Source: Arthrobacter sp. B6 (GTDB lineage Bacteria > Actinomycetota > Actinomycetes > Actinomycetales > Micrococcaceae). Taken from it: DNA of 64,000 nt. Below are positions 8,421-16,835 of the stretch, piece by piece; the stretch's first letter is position 1, and the number at the start of each line of letters is the position of its first letter. The stretch lies in the NCBI RefSeq assembly GCF_001663775.1, contig NZ_KV467169.1, positions 475,013 to 539,012 on the forward strand. The letters run 5' to 3'. Position numbers and translations under genes: made by a program. Below the pieces are notes generated by a model. The model saw only the letters and a program-made list of their open reading frames with translations. It ran no database searches and had not been told where the DNA came from.

Positions 8421-10010
8421 TTAGTCCTCAAGGTCCACTTCTCGGACCATTTCGGCGCCAATGCCTGCCTTGATGGCATCCAGGACCTGCTGCGGCACGG
8501 AGCTGTCGATCGTCAGCAGGGCCAGCACCTGGCCGCCTTCTGCCTGGCGGGCAACCTGCATGCCGGCGATGTTGATGTTGTTCATGCCCAGGATGTGGCC
8601 GATGGTGCCGATCACACCGGGACGGTCCGAGTAGGCAACCACAACGAGGTGCTCGCTGATGGGAATCTCAACATCGTAGCCGTTGAGGCCAACGAGCTTT
8701 TCCACCTGCTTGGGACCGGTGAGGGTACCCGCCACGGAGATCTGGGAGCCGTCGCTCAGCGCGCCCCTGATAGTCAGGACGTTACGGTAGTCTTCCGCTT
8801 CCGGCGTGGTGATCAGGCGGGTGTTGATGCCGCGCTGTTCCGCGATGACGGGGGCGTTGACGTAGGAGACCTGCTCGGTCACGACATCGGCGAAGATGCC
8901 CTTCAAGGCTGCGAGCTCGAGTACCTTCACGTCCAGGGCCGCAATCTCGCCGGCAACCTCTACGTCGATCTGGGTCAGCGAAGCGTGGGTCAGCGCCGTG
9001 AAGATCCGGCCCAGCTTCTCGATTAGCGGAATGCCCGGGCGGACGTCGGGTGCGATGATGCCGCCGGCGACGTTGACGGCGTCCGGAACGAGTTCACCGG
9101 CAAGCGCCAGGCGCACGGACTTGGCAACCGAGACGCCGGCCTTCTCCTGCGCTTCGTCGGTTGAGGCGCCAAGGTGCGGGGTGACCACCACGTTGTCCAG
9201 GGCGAAGAAGGGCAGGTCGGTGCTGGGTTCCTTGACGAAGACATCCACGGCCGCGCCGGCGATCTGGCGGTCCTGGAGCGCTGCGTAGAGGGCCTCCTCG
9301 TCCACGAGACCGCCGCGGGCGACGTTCACGACGTAGGCGGTGGACTTCATCTTGGTGAAGGCGTCAGCGCCGAGCATGCCGACTGTTTCAGGTGTCTTGG
9401 GCATGTGGATGGTCACGAAGTCGGACTGGCTCAGCAGTTCGTCGAGGCTGACCAGCCTTACGCCGAGTTGCGCGGCGCGGGCCGAGGTGATGTACGGGTC
9501 GTAGGCGAGGATTTCGGTGTCAAAGCCCTGCAGGCGGGCAGCGACCAGGGCGCCGATGCGGCCAAGGCCGATGATGCCGACCTTCTTTTCGAACAGTTCG
9601 ATGCCCGTGTACTTCGAGCGCTTCCACTCACCGCCCTTCAGGGCGGAGCTGGCCTGCGGGATGTGGCGTGCCAGGCTCAGGATGTGACCCACCGTCAGTT
9701 CCGCCGCGGAGACGATGTTGGAGGTGGGCGCGTTGACCACCATCACGCCTGCCTGGGTTGCGGCCTTGATGTCCACGTTGTCCAGGCCTACGCCTGCACG
9801 GGCGATCACCTTGAGGTTCTTCGCGGCGGCGATGGCTTCGGCGTCCACCTGCGTGGCGGAGCGGACCAGGATGGCGTCCACGTCTGCGATGGCAGAGAGC
9901 AGCTGGGACCGGTCTGCGCCATCCGTCTGGCGGATCTCGAAATCAGGGCCCAGGGCCTCGATCGTGGCGGGCGAAAGTTCTTCGGCGAGCAGTACTACGG
10001 GTTTTGACAC
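8421..10010 (-). CDS. serA: D-3-phosphoglycerate dehydrogenase, long ACT-domain form
   Basis: Oxidises 3-phosphoglycerate to 3-phosphohydroxypyruvate with NAD+, the first step of serine synthesis. It has 529 residues: a substrate domain, a Rossmann domain with GLGRIG at 148-153, catalytic Arg232, Glu261 and His279 (PHLGAS), then an intervening ASB-like domain (about 300-450) and a C-terminal ACT domain (about 455-529) with DRPGVIG. The long architecture matches mycobacterial SerA, which is inhibited by serine. It lies downstream of ilvC in the same orientation but is separated by a hairpin terminator, so it probably has its own promoter. Confidence 0.97.
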   Translation of the reverse strand: MSKPVVLLAEELSPATIEALGPDFEIRQTDGADRSQLLSAIADVDAILVRSATQVDAEAIAAAKNLKVIARAGVGLDNVDIKAATQAGVMVVNAPTSNIVSAAELTVGHILSLARHIPQASSALKGGEWKRSKYTGIELFEKKVGIIGLGRIGALVAARLQGFDTEILAYDPYITSARAAQLGVRLVSLDELLSQSDFVTIHMPKTPETVGMLGADAFTKMKSTAYVVNVARGGLVDEEALYAALQDRQIAGAAVDVFVKEPSTDLPFFALDNVVVTPHLGASTDEAQEKAGVSVAKSVRLALAGELVPDAVNVAGGIIAPDVRPGIPLIEKLGRIFTALTHASLTQIDVEVAGEIAALDVKVLELAALKGIFADVVTEQVSYVNAPVIAEQRGINTRLITTPEAEDYRNVLTIRGALSDGSQISVAGTLTGPKQVEKLVGLNGYDVEIPISEHLVVVAYSDRPGVIGTIGHILGMNNINIAGMQVARQAEGGQVLALLTIDSSVPQQVLDAIKAGIGAEMVREVDLED

Positions 10011-10064
10011 GGCTGATCCTCTGCGTTGCAGTCCTGGGGATAAATCAAGTCTAGGCTGACGGAA

Positions 10065-10100
10065 AGGCCGGGCTCACATTGTTAAGTGTGAACCCGGCCT
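10065..10100 (-). terminator. hairpin terminator after ilvC
   Basis: AGGCCGGG at 10065-10072 pairs with CCCGGCCT at 10093-10100, and the inner bases TCACA and TGTGA extend the stem. It stands 35 bases past the ilvC stop. The T-run on the minus strand is short (TTCC), so efficiency may be moderate. It marks the end of the ilvBNC unit. Confidence 0.65.
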
Positions 10101-10134
10101 CACTGTGCGCCCTGAATGGCGCGTGGGGCGCAGC

Positions 10135-11160
10135 CTAGCGGGCTGCGGAGCCCTCTACGTAGTCAGCGTCCTGCTGCTGCCAGGAAAAGAGGGAGCGCAG
10201 CTCACGGCCGACTTCCTCGATCGGGTGCTGCTCGGCCTTGGCGCGCAGCTCCTTGAACTCGACACCGCCGTTGTCCTGGTCCTCGATGAAGCGCTGGGCG
10301 AAGGCACCGGACTGGATGTCGGCGAGGACAGCCTTCATGTTTTCCTTGACCTCGGGGGTGATGACCCGCGGGCCCGAAACATAGTCGCCGTACTCGGCGG
10401 TGTCGGAAACGCTCCAGCGCTGCTTGGCGATGCCGCCTTCCCACATGAGGTCAACGATGAGCTTGAGCTCGTGCAGGACCTCGAAGTAGGCGATCTGCGG
10501 CTGGTAGCCGGCCTCCGTCAGGGTTTCGAAACCGTACTGCACCAGCTGGGAGACGCCGCCGCACAGGACAGACTGCTCACCGAAGAGGTCGGTTTCGGTT
10601 TCTTCCGTGAAGGTGGTCTTGATGACGCCGGCACGGGTTCCACCGATGGCCTTGGCGTAGGACTTCGCCAGGTCCCAGGCAGCGCCCGAAGCGTCCTGCT
10701 CGACGGCGATGATGTCCGGGATGCCACGGCCGGCTTCGAATTCGCGGCGCACGGTGTGGCCGGGAGCCTTCGGGGCGATCAGGATTACGTCAACGCCCTC
10801 CGGGGCCTTGATGTAGCCGAAGCGGATGTTGAAGCCGTGCGCGAAGGCCAGTGCCTTGCCCGGGGTCAGCTTGTCCTTGATGGAGTCGTTGAAGATCGAG
10901 CGCTGGTGCTGGTCCGGTGCCAGGATCATGATGACGTCGGCCCATTCAGCGGCGTCCGCCACGTTCCTGACCGTGAAGCCGGCGTCCTCAGCCTTGGCGA
11001 TCGAGGAAGAGCCTTCCTTGAGTGCGATCGTCACTTCAACGCCGGAGTCGCGCAGGTTCAGCGCGTGGGCGTGGCCCTGGGAGCCATAGCCGACAATCGC
11101 AACCTTGCGACCCTGGATGATCGACAGGTCGGCGTCATCGTCATAGAACATTTCAGTCAC
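10135..11160 (-). CDS. ilvC: ketol-acid reductoisomerase (NADP+)
   Basis: Converts acetolactate and acetohydroxybutyrate to dihydroxy acids with NADPH, the second common step of valine, isoleucine and leucine synthesis. I start it at GTG 11160 (MTEMFYDDDADLS), with AGGAG eight bases upstream, giving 341 residues, the usual class I length. The open frame extends to 11283 but would overlap ilvN. GYGSQGHAHALNL (residues 24-36) is the dinucleotide-binding motif, and the C-terminal knotted domain is complete. It sits 97 bases downstream of ilvN in the ilvB-ilvN-ilvC order. Confidence 0.97.
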   Translation of the reverse strand: MTEMFYDDDADLSIIQGRKVAIVGYGSQGHAHALNLRDSGVEVTIALKEGSSSIAKAEDAGFTVRNVADAAEWADVIMILAPDQHQRSIFNDSIKDKLTPGKALAFAHGFNIRFGYIKAPEGVDVILIAPKAPGHTVRREFEAGRGIPDIIAVEQDASGAAWDLAKSYAKAIGGTRAGVIKTTFTEETETDLFGEQSVLCGGVSQLVQYGFETLTEAGYQPQIAYFEVLHELKLIVDLMWEGGIAKQRWSVSDTAEYGDYVSGPRVITPEVKENMKAVLADIQSGAFAQRFIEDQDNGGVEFKELRAKAEQHPIEEVGRELRSLFSWQQQDADYVEGSAAR

Positions 11161-11257
11161 TTTTGTAACTCCTCTTGAGTGGATTCTCGGGTAATTAGTC
11201 TGGGTGTTGCGGTACTGCACGGGCATTGCGCTGCACGTGGGGCCACGCCCCGGTGTC

Positions 11258-11770
11258 CTAAGCGCTGCGCAAAGCCCTGTCACTCATGGAGCGGGATCCC
11301 CGTCCAACGGCCAGGGTGCCGGACTGAACAATTTCGCGGATGCCGAAGGGCTCGAGCACTGACAGCAGTGCGGTGAGTTTTTCGGGGTGGCCGGTTGCTT
11401 CAATGACCACTGAGTCTGTGGAGACGTCAACCACTGAAGCGCGGAACAGGTCTGCAGCCTGGGTCACCTGCAAACGAGTCGCGGCATCCGCACGTACCTT
11501 AACCAGGATGTGGTCTCGCTGTACGGAAGATTCGGAGGTCAGCTCAACGATCTTGATGACGTTAACCAGTTTGTTGAGCTGCTTGGTGACCTGCTCGATG
11601 AGGTCACCGTCGGCATCGACGACGACGGTCATCCGGGACATGCCCGGAACTTCGGTCGGGCCGACGGCCAGGGAGTTGATGTTAAAGGCACGGCGTGCGA
11701 ACAGGCTCGCGACGCGTGTCAGTACACCGGGCTTGTCTTCGACCAGAACGGACAGTGTGTGGCGGCTCAT
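11258..11770 (-). CDS. ilvN: acetolactate synthase regulatory subunit
   Basis: Small subunit (170 residues) that activates IlvB and gives it valine feedback sensitivity. The N-terminal ACT domain (HTLSVLVEDKPGVLTRVASL) is followed by the second IlvH-type domain with RDHILVKVR. ATG at 11770 lies two bases after the ilvB stop and is preceded by GAGGAGG, so coupling with ilvB is likely. An upstream in-frame ATG at 11857 lies inside ilvB and is rejected. Confidence 0.97.
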   Translation of the reverse strand: MSRHTLSVLVEDKPGVLTRVASLFARRAFNINSLAVGPTEVPGMSRMTVVVDADGDLIEQVTKQLNKLVNVIKIVELTSESSVQRDHILVKVRADAATRLQVTQAADLFRASVVDVSTDSVVIEATGHPEKLTALLSVLEPFGIREIVQSGTLAVGRGSRSMSDRALRSA

Positions 11771-11772
11771 GA

Positions 11773-13680
11773 TCAGTCCTCCTCTTCCCATTCCGGGGTC
11801 ATATTGCGGGCAACCTGGATCTGGTCGTTGCTGACGCCTGCGGGCACCATTGGCCACACCATGGAGTCGGGGCTCACCACAAAATCGATGACCACGGGGC
11901 GGTCGTTGATCTCGAGCGCTTTTTGGATCGTGGCGTCGATATCCTCATCGCGTTCGCAGCGGAAGGACGCGCAGCCGTACGCCTCCCCCAGCTTGACGAA
12001 GTCCGGGATCCGGACGGTCTCGTGGCCGGTGTTCAAGTCGGTGTTGGAGTAGCGGCCCTCGTAGAAGAGGGTCTGCCACTGACGCACCATGCCCAGCGAG
12101 GAGTTGTTGATGACGGCAACCTTGATGGGGATCTTGTTGATGGCGCAGGTGGCCAGTTCCTGGTTGGTCATCTGGAAGCAGCCGTCGCCGTCGATGGCCC
12201 AGACCACGCGGTCCGGCTCACCCACCTTGGCGCCCATGGCCGCGGGAACCGCGTAGCCCATGGTGCCGGCGCCGCCGGAGTTGAGCCAGGCGTGCGGACG
12301 CTCGTACTTGATGAACTGAGCCGCCCACATCTGGTGCTGGCCCACGCCGGCAACGTAGATGCCTTCGGGGCCCGTCAGCGCGCCGATGCGTTCAATGACG
12401 CGCTGTGGGGCGGAAAGCCCGTCTTCCGGCTCGGTCCAGCCCAGGGGGTAGGTGTCCTTGAGGTTGTTCAGGAACGCCCACCAGGTGGTGAGGTCCGGCG
12501 TACCGGCAGCGTCAAACTGGGAGCGGACCGCTTCTGTGAGCTCCGGAATAATCTCCTTGACCGATCCCACAATGGGTACGTCGGCCGTACGGTTCTTGGA
12601 GATCTCGGCGGGATCGATGTCGGCGTGGATCACCTTGGCGTACGGGGCGAAGGTCTTGAGCACGCCCGTGACGCGGTCATCGAACCGCGCTCCCAGGGTG
12701 ATCAGCAGGTCCGACTGCTGCAGGGCAGTCACGGCCGACACCGTGCCGTGCATGCCCGGCATGCCCACGTGCTGCGGGTGGGAATCCGGGAATACGCCGC
12801 GCGCCATGAGCGTGGTGACGACGGGTGCGCCCGTCAGTTCGGCCAGCTCGCGGAGTTCGGCCGAGGCGTGCGCCTTCACCACACCGCCTCCCACGTACAA
12901 CACGGGTTTACTGGCGGCCGCAATGAGCTTCGCGGCTTCGCGGACCTGCTTGTTGTGTCCGCGCGTCACGGGGCGGTAGCCGGGCAGGTCGATCTTCGGC
13001 GGCCAGGAGAAGGTCATCTGACCCTGCTGGGCGTCCTTGGCAACGTCCACGAGGACGGGGCCGGGGCGTCCGGTGGCGGCCAGGTGGAATGCCTCCGCCA
13101 TCACGTGCGGGATGTCGTTGGCGTCAGTCACCAGGAACGAATGCTTGGTGATGGGCATGGTGATGCCAACAATGTCGGCTTCCTGGAATGCATCGGTGCC
13201 GATCACACCGCTGGACACCTGGCCGGTGATGGCCACGAGCGGCACGGAGTCCATGTGGGCATCCATGATGGCGGTAACGAGGTTGGTGGCACCGGGGCCG
13301 GAGGTGGCGATACATACGCCCACCCGGCCAGTGACCATGGCGTAGCCTTGCGCGGCGTGGCCGGCTCCCTGTTCGTGACGGACCAGTACGTGATTCATGC
13401 TGGAGGCCATCAAGGGGTCATAGGTAGGCAGGATCGCTCCACCGGGCAAACCAAAAATATCGTCGACGCCGAGTTCTTCGAGCGAGCGGACAATAGCTTG
13501 CGAGCCGGTCATCACCGTTGGGGGTACAACGTTGTTCGGCCCAAGGACAGGAGAGACAGCAGCAAGATCAGCGACGACACCGGCGTGGTCAGCCGTTCGG
13601 TCGGCGCGTTCCGGAGCTTTGGGGGCTCCAGCGGACTTTGTAGCCATCAGCGAGGGGCTGATCGGCGATCCTTTGCTCAT
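11773..13680 (-). CDS. ilvB: acetolactate synthase catalytic subunit
   Basis: ThDP- and FAD-dependent enzyme condensing pyruvate with pyruvate or 2-ketobutyrate, the committed step of branched-chain amino acid synthesis. The protein has 635 residues. A non-conserved leader of about 55 residues precedes the PYR domain, the catalytic Glu103 lies in RHEQGAGHAA, and the ThDP motif GDGCFQM...INN is in the C-terminal third. ATG 13680 has AGGAAGAG five bases upstream. Expression is probably set by the attenuator and leader peptide immediately upstream (13727-13866). Confidence 0.97.
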   Translation of the reverse strand: MSKGSPISPSLMATKSAGAPKAPERADRTADHAGVVADLAAVSPVLGPNNVVPPTVMTGSQAIVRSLEELGVDDIFGLPGGAILPTYDPLMASSMNHVLVRHEQGAGHAAQGYAMVTGRVGVCIATSGPGATNLVTAIMDAHMDSVPLVAITGQVSSGVIGTDAFQEADIVGITMPITKHSFLVTDANDIPHVMAEAFHLAATGRPGPVLVDVAKDAQQGQMTFSWPPKIDLPGYRPVTRGHNKQVREAAKLIAAASKPVLYVGGGVVKAHASAELRELAELTGAPVVTTLMARGVFPDSHPQHVGMPGMHGTVSAVTALQQSDLLITLGARFDDRVTGVLKTFAPYAKVIHADIDPAEISKNRTADVPIVGSVKEIIPELTEAVRSQFDAAGTPDLTTWWAFLNNLKDTYPLGWTEPEDGLSAPQRVIERIGALTGPEGIYVAGVGQHQMWAAQFIKYERPHAWLNSGGAGTMGYAVPAAMGAKVGEPDRVVWAIDGDGCFQMTNQELATCAINKIPIKVAVINNSSLGMVRQWQTLFYEGRYSNTDLNTGHETVRIPDFVKLGEAYGCASFRCERDEDIDATIQKALEINDRPVVIDFVVSPDSMVWPMVPAGVSNDQIQVARNMTPEWEEED

Positions 13681-13726
13681 CGGACTCTTCCTTGTGGATC
13701 ATCTGTATTTTTGGAAACTGCGGGAA

Positions 13727-13765
13727 ATAAAAAAACCCCTCAGCCTGGTGGCTCTTCGAGGGGTT
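13727..13765 (-). terminator. ilvB attenuator (terminator with competing antiterminator)
   Basis: On the minus strand AACCCCTC (13765-13758) pairs with GAGGGGTT (13741-13734), with an inner AGCC/GGCT stem, followed by a run of Ts with one A. It lies between the leader peptide stop and ilvB. The bases GAGCCAC inside the hairpin (13754-13748) are an exact complement of GTGGCTC within the last leader codons (13806-13800). The terminator and this seven-base pairing cannot coexist, which is the expected logic of ribosome-mediated attenuation. Confidence 0.85.
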
Positions 13766-13794
13766 GCGCGTGACGGTTCGTTACCAGTGGAAGG

Positions 13795-13866
13795 CTATTG
13801 AGCCACGCGCTTGGTAAGGACGACGACTGCGTCTGCAGCGATGCCGACAGTAACGAATGAGATCAT
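13795..13866 (-). CDS. ilvB leader peptide, 23 residues, Val/Ile-rich
   Basis: ATG at 13866 opens a 23-codon frame ending with TAG at 13795. It encodes six valines, two isoleucines and one leucine, including three consecutive GTC codons at positions 14-16 (AADAVVVLTKRVAQ at the end). It lies 30 bases before the terminator hairpin upstream of ilvB. Ribosome stalling at the Val run during shortage would leave GTGGCTC free to pair with GAGCCAC and open the terminator, allowing ilvBNC transcription. The Shine-Dalgarno is weak (GAGGG at 12 bases), and AAAACT lies six bases before the ATG, so the leader may be leaderless. Confidence 0.85.
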   Translation of the reverse strand: MISFVTVGIAADAVVVLTKRVAQ

Positions 13867-13886
13867 GCGTTCAGTTTTCCCTCTGC

Positions 13887-13923
13887 GTGAGATGCATGTC
13901 AACGACGACGATGTGCATCTCAC
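13887..13923. promoter_or_regulatory. inverted repeat in the ilvB promoter region
   Basis: GTGAGATGCA (13887-13896) and TGCATCTCAC (13914-13923) form a perfect 10-base inverted repeat around a 17-base spacer. The minus-strand TTGACA at 13902-13897 lies within it and could be the -35 of the ilvB leader transcript. A bound regulator here would block or activate ilvBNC. The regulator is unknown. Confidence 0.55.
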
Positions 13924-13958
13924 CATGTGGACGTCATTGTCCACTAATTGGCAGCCTC

Positions 13959-14022
13959 CCAACTGGGTAGCAGTAGATGTCGTTTTGAGCTCTCATAACG
14001 ACATCAGCTGCTACCCAGTTGG
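13959..14022. repeat. palindromic repeat family A, copy 1
   Basis: Left arm 13959-13984 (beginning CCAACTGGGTAGCAG) and right arm 13997-14022 (ending CTGCTACCCAGTTGG) match at 24 of 26 positions. The 12-base centre contains TGAG...CTCA, which extends the hairpin. It lies 25 bases past the ilvD stop and upstream of the ilvB leader. Related copies are at 34425 and 41951. Confidence 0.85.
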
Positions 14023-14046
14023 ATTCAGGCAGCCGGCTGCGGGGTA

Positions 14047-15768
14047 CTACCCGCAGTATGCGCCGGTGCTGGCGCTGTGCACCAGCTTGGCGTACTTGGC
14101 CAGGACGCCCTTGGTGAACTTGGCGGGGAGCGGCTCCCAGCCTTCCTTGCGGGCTTCCAGCTCAGCGCCGTCCACCAGCAGGTCGAAGCTGCGGGCTGCG
14201 ATATCAACCCGGATCCGGTCACCGTCCCTGACGAACGCGATGGGGCCGCCGTCGACAGCTTCCGGAGCGACGTGCCCGATGCACAGGCCGGTGGTGCCGC
14301 CGGAGAAACGCCCGTCCGTGAGGAGCAGGACATCCTTGCCCAGTCCGGCACCCTTGATGGCGCCGGTAATGGCCAGCATCTCACGCATGCCCGGGCCGCC
14401 CTTGGGGCCTTCGTAGCGGATGACCACGACGTCGCCGGCGTGGATCTGGCCGTTGTCCAGCGCGTCGAGTGCACCCTGTTCGCGTTCAAAGACGCGCGCG
14501 GTGCCCTCGAAGACGTCGGCGTCGAAGCCTGCGCTCTTGACCACGGCGCCCTCGGGTGCCATGGAGCCGTGCAGGATGGTGATGCCGCCGGTCTTGTGGA
14601 TCGGGTTGTCCAGGGCGCGCAGGATTTTGCCGTCGAGGTCCGGCGGGTTGATGGACGCGAGGTTCTCGGCAAGGGTCTTGCCGGTGACGGTGAGGCAGTC
14701 GCCGTGCAGCAGTCCGGCATCGAGCAGCGCCTTCATGATGACAGGCACTCCGCCGATCTTGTCCACGTCGGTCATGACGTAGCGGCCGAAGGGCTTCAGG
14801 TCACCCAGGTGCGGAATCTTGTCGCCGATGCGGTTGAAATCGTCCAGGGTGAGCTCAACTTCAGCTTCACGGGCGATGGCCAGCAGGTGCAGCACAGCGT
14901 TGGTGGAGCCACCAAAAGCCATCGTCACGGCAATGGCGTTCTCGAACGCCTTCTTGGTCATGATGTCCCGGGCGGTGATGCCCTGGCGCAGCAGGTTCAC
15001 CACGGCCTCGCCGGACTTGCGGGCAAAGTCGTCACGACGGCGGTCTGCCGAGGGCGGGGCGGCGGAGCCCGGGAGGGACATGCCGAGCGCTTCGCCGATG
15101 CAGGCCATGGTGTTGGCCGTGTACATGCCGCCGCAGGCGCCTTCGCCGGGACAAATGGCTTTCTCGATCCGGGTGAGGTCTTCCATGCTCATCTTGCCGG
15201 CGGCGCAGGCGCCCACGGCTTCGAAGGCGTCAATGAGGGTGACTTCCTTTTCGGAGCCGTCCTCGAGCTTGACCCAGCCGGGCATGATGGAGCCTGCATA
15301 AAGGAACACGCTGGACAGGTCCAGGCGCGCCGCTGCCATCAGCATTCCGGGGAGGGACTTGTCGCAGCCGGCGAGCAGGACCGAGCCGTCGATCCGCTCC
15401 GCCTGCATGACCGTTTCCACGGAGTCAGCGATGACTTCGCGGGAGACCAGCGAGAAGTGCATGCCCTCGTGGCCCATGGAGATGCCGTCGGAGACGGAGA
15501 TGGTGCCGAACTGCATGGGGAACCCGCCGCCCGCGTGGACGCCTTCCTTGGCGCCCTGGGCCAGCCGGTTCAGGGAAAGGTTGCAGGGAGTGATTTCATT
15601 CCAGGAACTCGCGACGCCGATCTGCGGCTTGGCGAAGTCGTCGTCCCCCATGCCGACCGCCCGGAACATGCCGCGCGCGGGGGCGGCGTGGATTCCGTCA
15701 GTAACGACCCGGCTGCGGGGCTTGATGTCAGGCTTGTTGTCGGTTGCGATCTGGGTGTCCTCACTCAT
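14047..15768 (-). CDS. ilvD: dihydroxy-acid dehydratase
   Basis: Dehydrates 2,3-dihydroxy-isovalerate and -methylvalerate to the 2-keto acids, the third common step in branched-chain amino acid synthesis, and uses an iron-sulfur cluster. The 573-residue protein carries Cys62 (PCNLSLN), Cys135 (GCDKSLPG) and the CPGEGACGGMYTANTM motif near 206-221. Start ATG 15768 has no Shine-Dalgarno, but TAGACT lies seven bases upstream, pointing to a leaderless message. It is a separate unit from ilvBNC, with a family A palindrome after its stop. Confidence 0.97.
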   Translation of the reverse strand: MSEDTQIATDNKPDIKPRSRVVTDGIHAAPARGMFRAVGMGDDDFAKPQIGVASSWNEITPCNLSLNRLAQGAKEGVHAGGGFPMQFGTISVSDGISMGHEGMHFSLVSREVIADSVETVMQAERIDGSVLLAGCDKSLPGMLMAAARLDLSSVFLYAGSIMPGWVKLEDGSEKEVTLIDAFEAVGACAAGKMSMEDLTRIEKAICPGEGACGGMYTANTMACIGEALGMSLPGSAAPPSADRRRDDFARKSGEAVVNLLRQGITARDIMTKKAFENAIAVTMAFGGSTNAVLHLLAIAREAEVELTLDDFNRIGDKIPHLGDLKPFGRYVMTDVDKIGGVPVIMKALLDAGLLHGDCLTVTGKTLAENLASINPPDLDGKILRALDNPIHKTGGITILHGSMAPEGAVVKSAGFDADVFEGTARVFEREQGALDALDNGQIHAGDVVVIRYEGPKGGPGMREMLAITGAIKGAGLGKDVLLLTDGRFSGGTTGLCIGHVAPEAVDGGPIAFVRDGDRIRVDIAARSFDLLVDGAELEARKEGWEPLPAKFTKGVLAKYAKLVHSASTGAYCG

Positions 15769-15775
15769 GCGTCAA

Positions 15776-15802
15776 AGTCTATGACTCAGATCAGGAGGTC
15801 AA
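15776..15802 (-). promoter_or_regulatory. predicted leaderless ilvD promoter
   Basis: On the minus strand TTGACC (15802-15797) and TAGACT (15781-15776) are separated by 15 bases. TAGACT ends seven bases before the ilvD ATG, so transcription would begin at or next to the start codon. The spacer is short, and the -10 is the stronger part of the prediction. Confidence 0.5.
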
Positions 15803-15861
15803 CGACACGGACGAGGCCGTGAAGCCCGATTCCGGCAATATTTCGCTCAAATAGTGGACTA

Positions 15862-15884
15862 GCGTCTCATTTATTGAGACGCTG
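15862..15884. promoter_or_regulatory. perfect inverted repeat upstream of ilvD
   Basis: AGCGTCTCA and TGAGACGCT form a perfect 9-base inverted repeat around TTTAT, about 95 bases upstream of ilvD and 25 bases past the LysR gene stop. It could be an operator for ilvD or a weak terminator for the LysR gene, but no T-run follows. The half-site TGAGACGC resembles TGAGATGC in the ilvB repeat. Confidence 0.5.
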
Positions 15885-15908
15885 ACCTGGGGCGACGGGA
15901 TGAACGTG

Positions 15909-16835
15909 TCAGAAATCACCTGGCACAAGGCCAGACGCAACTGACGCGGCTTCCTCTTTGAGCATGTCCAGCACTGTCCGGATGGTGGTGCGGGCGGCGA
16001 TGTCGGGGCGGGCGAGGGCCACGATGCTGCGGCGGGCTGTGACCCCCACCAGCGGCCGGAGGACAAAGCCCCGGTCCTGGTTGGCTGCCGCGGTGTACCT
16101 GGGCAGGAGGGCGAGGCCGTGTCCAGCGCTGACCAGCGCCTCTAGCACCCTCAGGTCCGGAAACAGCTGCGCCCGGACAGCGGTGGACCCGGCCTGTTTC
16201 TCGATCTGTCGCAACACGGCATCGAATGGGAATCCTTCGGGGACCCCCATCCAGGGGTAGCCCACCACGTCCCGAGCGGTCAGCCGGGGTTTCGACGCCA
16301 AGGCGTGTCCGGACGGCATGGCAACATCCAACGGCTCATTGAGCAGGGGGACGACGATCAGCCCGTCGGAGGAAAAGACGTCCGGGCCATCAACGCTGTG
16401 CGCCAGGACCACGTCATAGTCGGCGGCGAGGCCAGCGAAACCGTCCACTCCAGGGTCCTCGAAATGGGCCTCAAAGTGCAGGCCGTCAACGGCCTTGACC
16501 CGGTGCAGGAGTCCCGGCAGGAACATCTCCGCAGCACTGGGGAAGAAGGCAGCCCGAACATTGGCCTGCCAGCCTTGGCGGTACGTGTCGATGGTCGCCT
16601 CTGCCCTGGCCATGGCCGTTGACACATCCGCAGCGGCGGCGGCCATGGCCAGGCCTGCTTCGGTCAGGCGGACTCCCCTGCCGGCCTTCTCGATGAGGAC
16701 AACTCCAAGCTCGTCCTGCAGCGTCTTGAGTTGCTGGGACACCGCCGACGGCGTGACGTGCATGGCTTCGGCCGTGGCGCCCACGGTGCCCCGGTCCGCG
16801 AGTTCGCGCAGAATCCGCAGCCGTTTGAAGTCCAT
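15909..16835 (-). CDS. LysR-family transcriptional regulator
   Basis: 308 residues. The N-terminal winged helix-turn-helix (about 1-60) contains VGATAEAMHVTPSAVSQQLKT style sequence, followed by a periplasmic-binding-protein-like effector domain (about 90-295). Effector and targets are not evident. It lies directly upstream of ilvD in the same direction and divergent from the sunset-domain gene, so either could be a target. TAGCCT lies six bases before the ATG, predicting a leaderless transcript. Confidence 0.9.
   Translation of the reverse strand: MDFKRLRILRELADRGTVGATAEAMHVTPSAVSQQLKTLQDELGVVLIEKAGRGVRLTEAGLAMAAAAADVSTAMARAEATIDTYRQGWQANVRAAFFPSAAEMFLPGLLHRVKAVDGLHFEAHFEDPGVDGFAGLAADYDVVLAHSVDGPDVFSSDGLIVVPLLNEPLDVAMPSGHALASKPRLTARDVVGYPWMGVPEGFPFDAVLRQIEKQAGSTAVRAQLFPDLRVLEALVSAGHGLALLPRYTAAANQDRGFVLRPLVGVTARRSIVALARPDIAARTTIRTVLDMLKEEAASVASGLVPGDF

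Noticed and set aside
11923..13773. 616-codon plus-strand frame opposite ilvB
   Set aside because: Antisense shadow of a GC-rich gene. It shows His/Gly/Arg-rich sequence without domains, while ilvB is complete on the other strand.
14077..15822. 581-codon plus-strand frame opposite ilvD
   Set aside because: Same shadow effect; ilvD has all cluster cysteines and full length.
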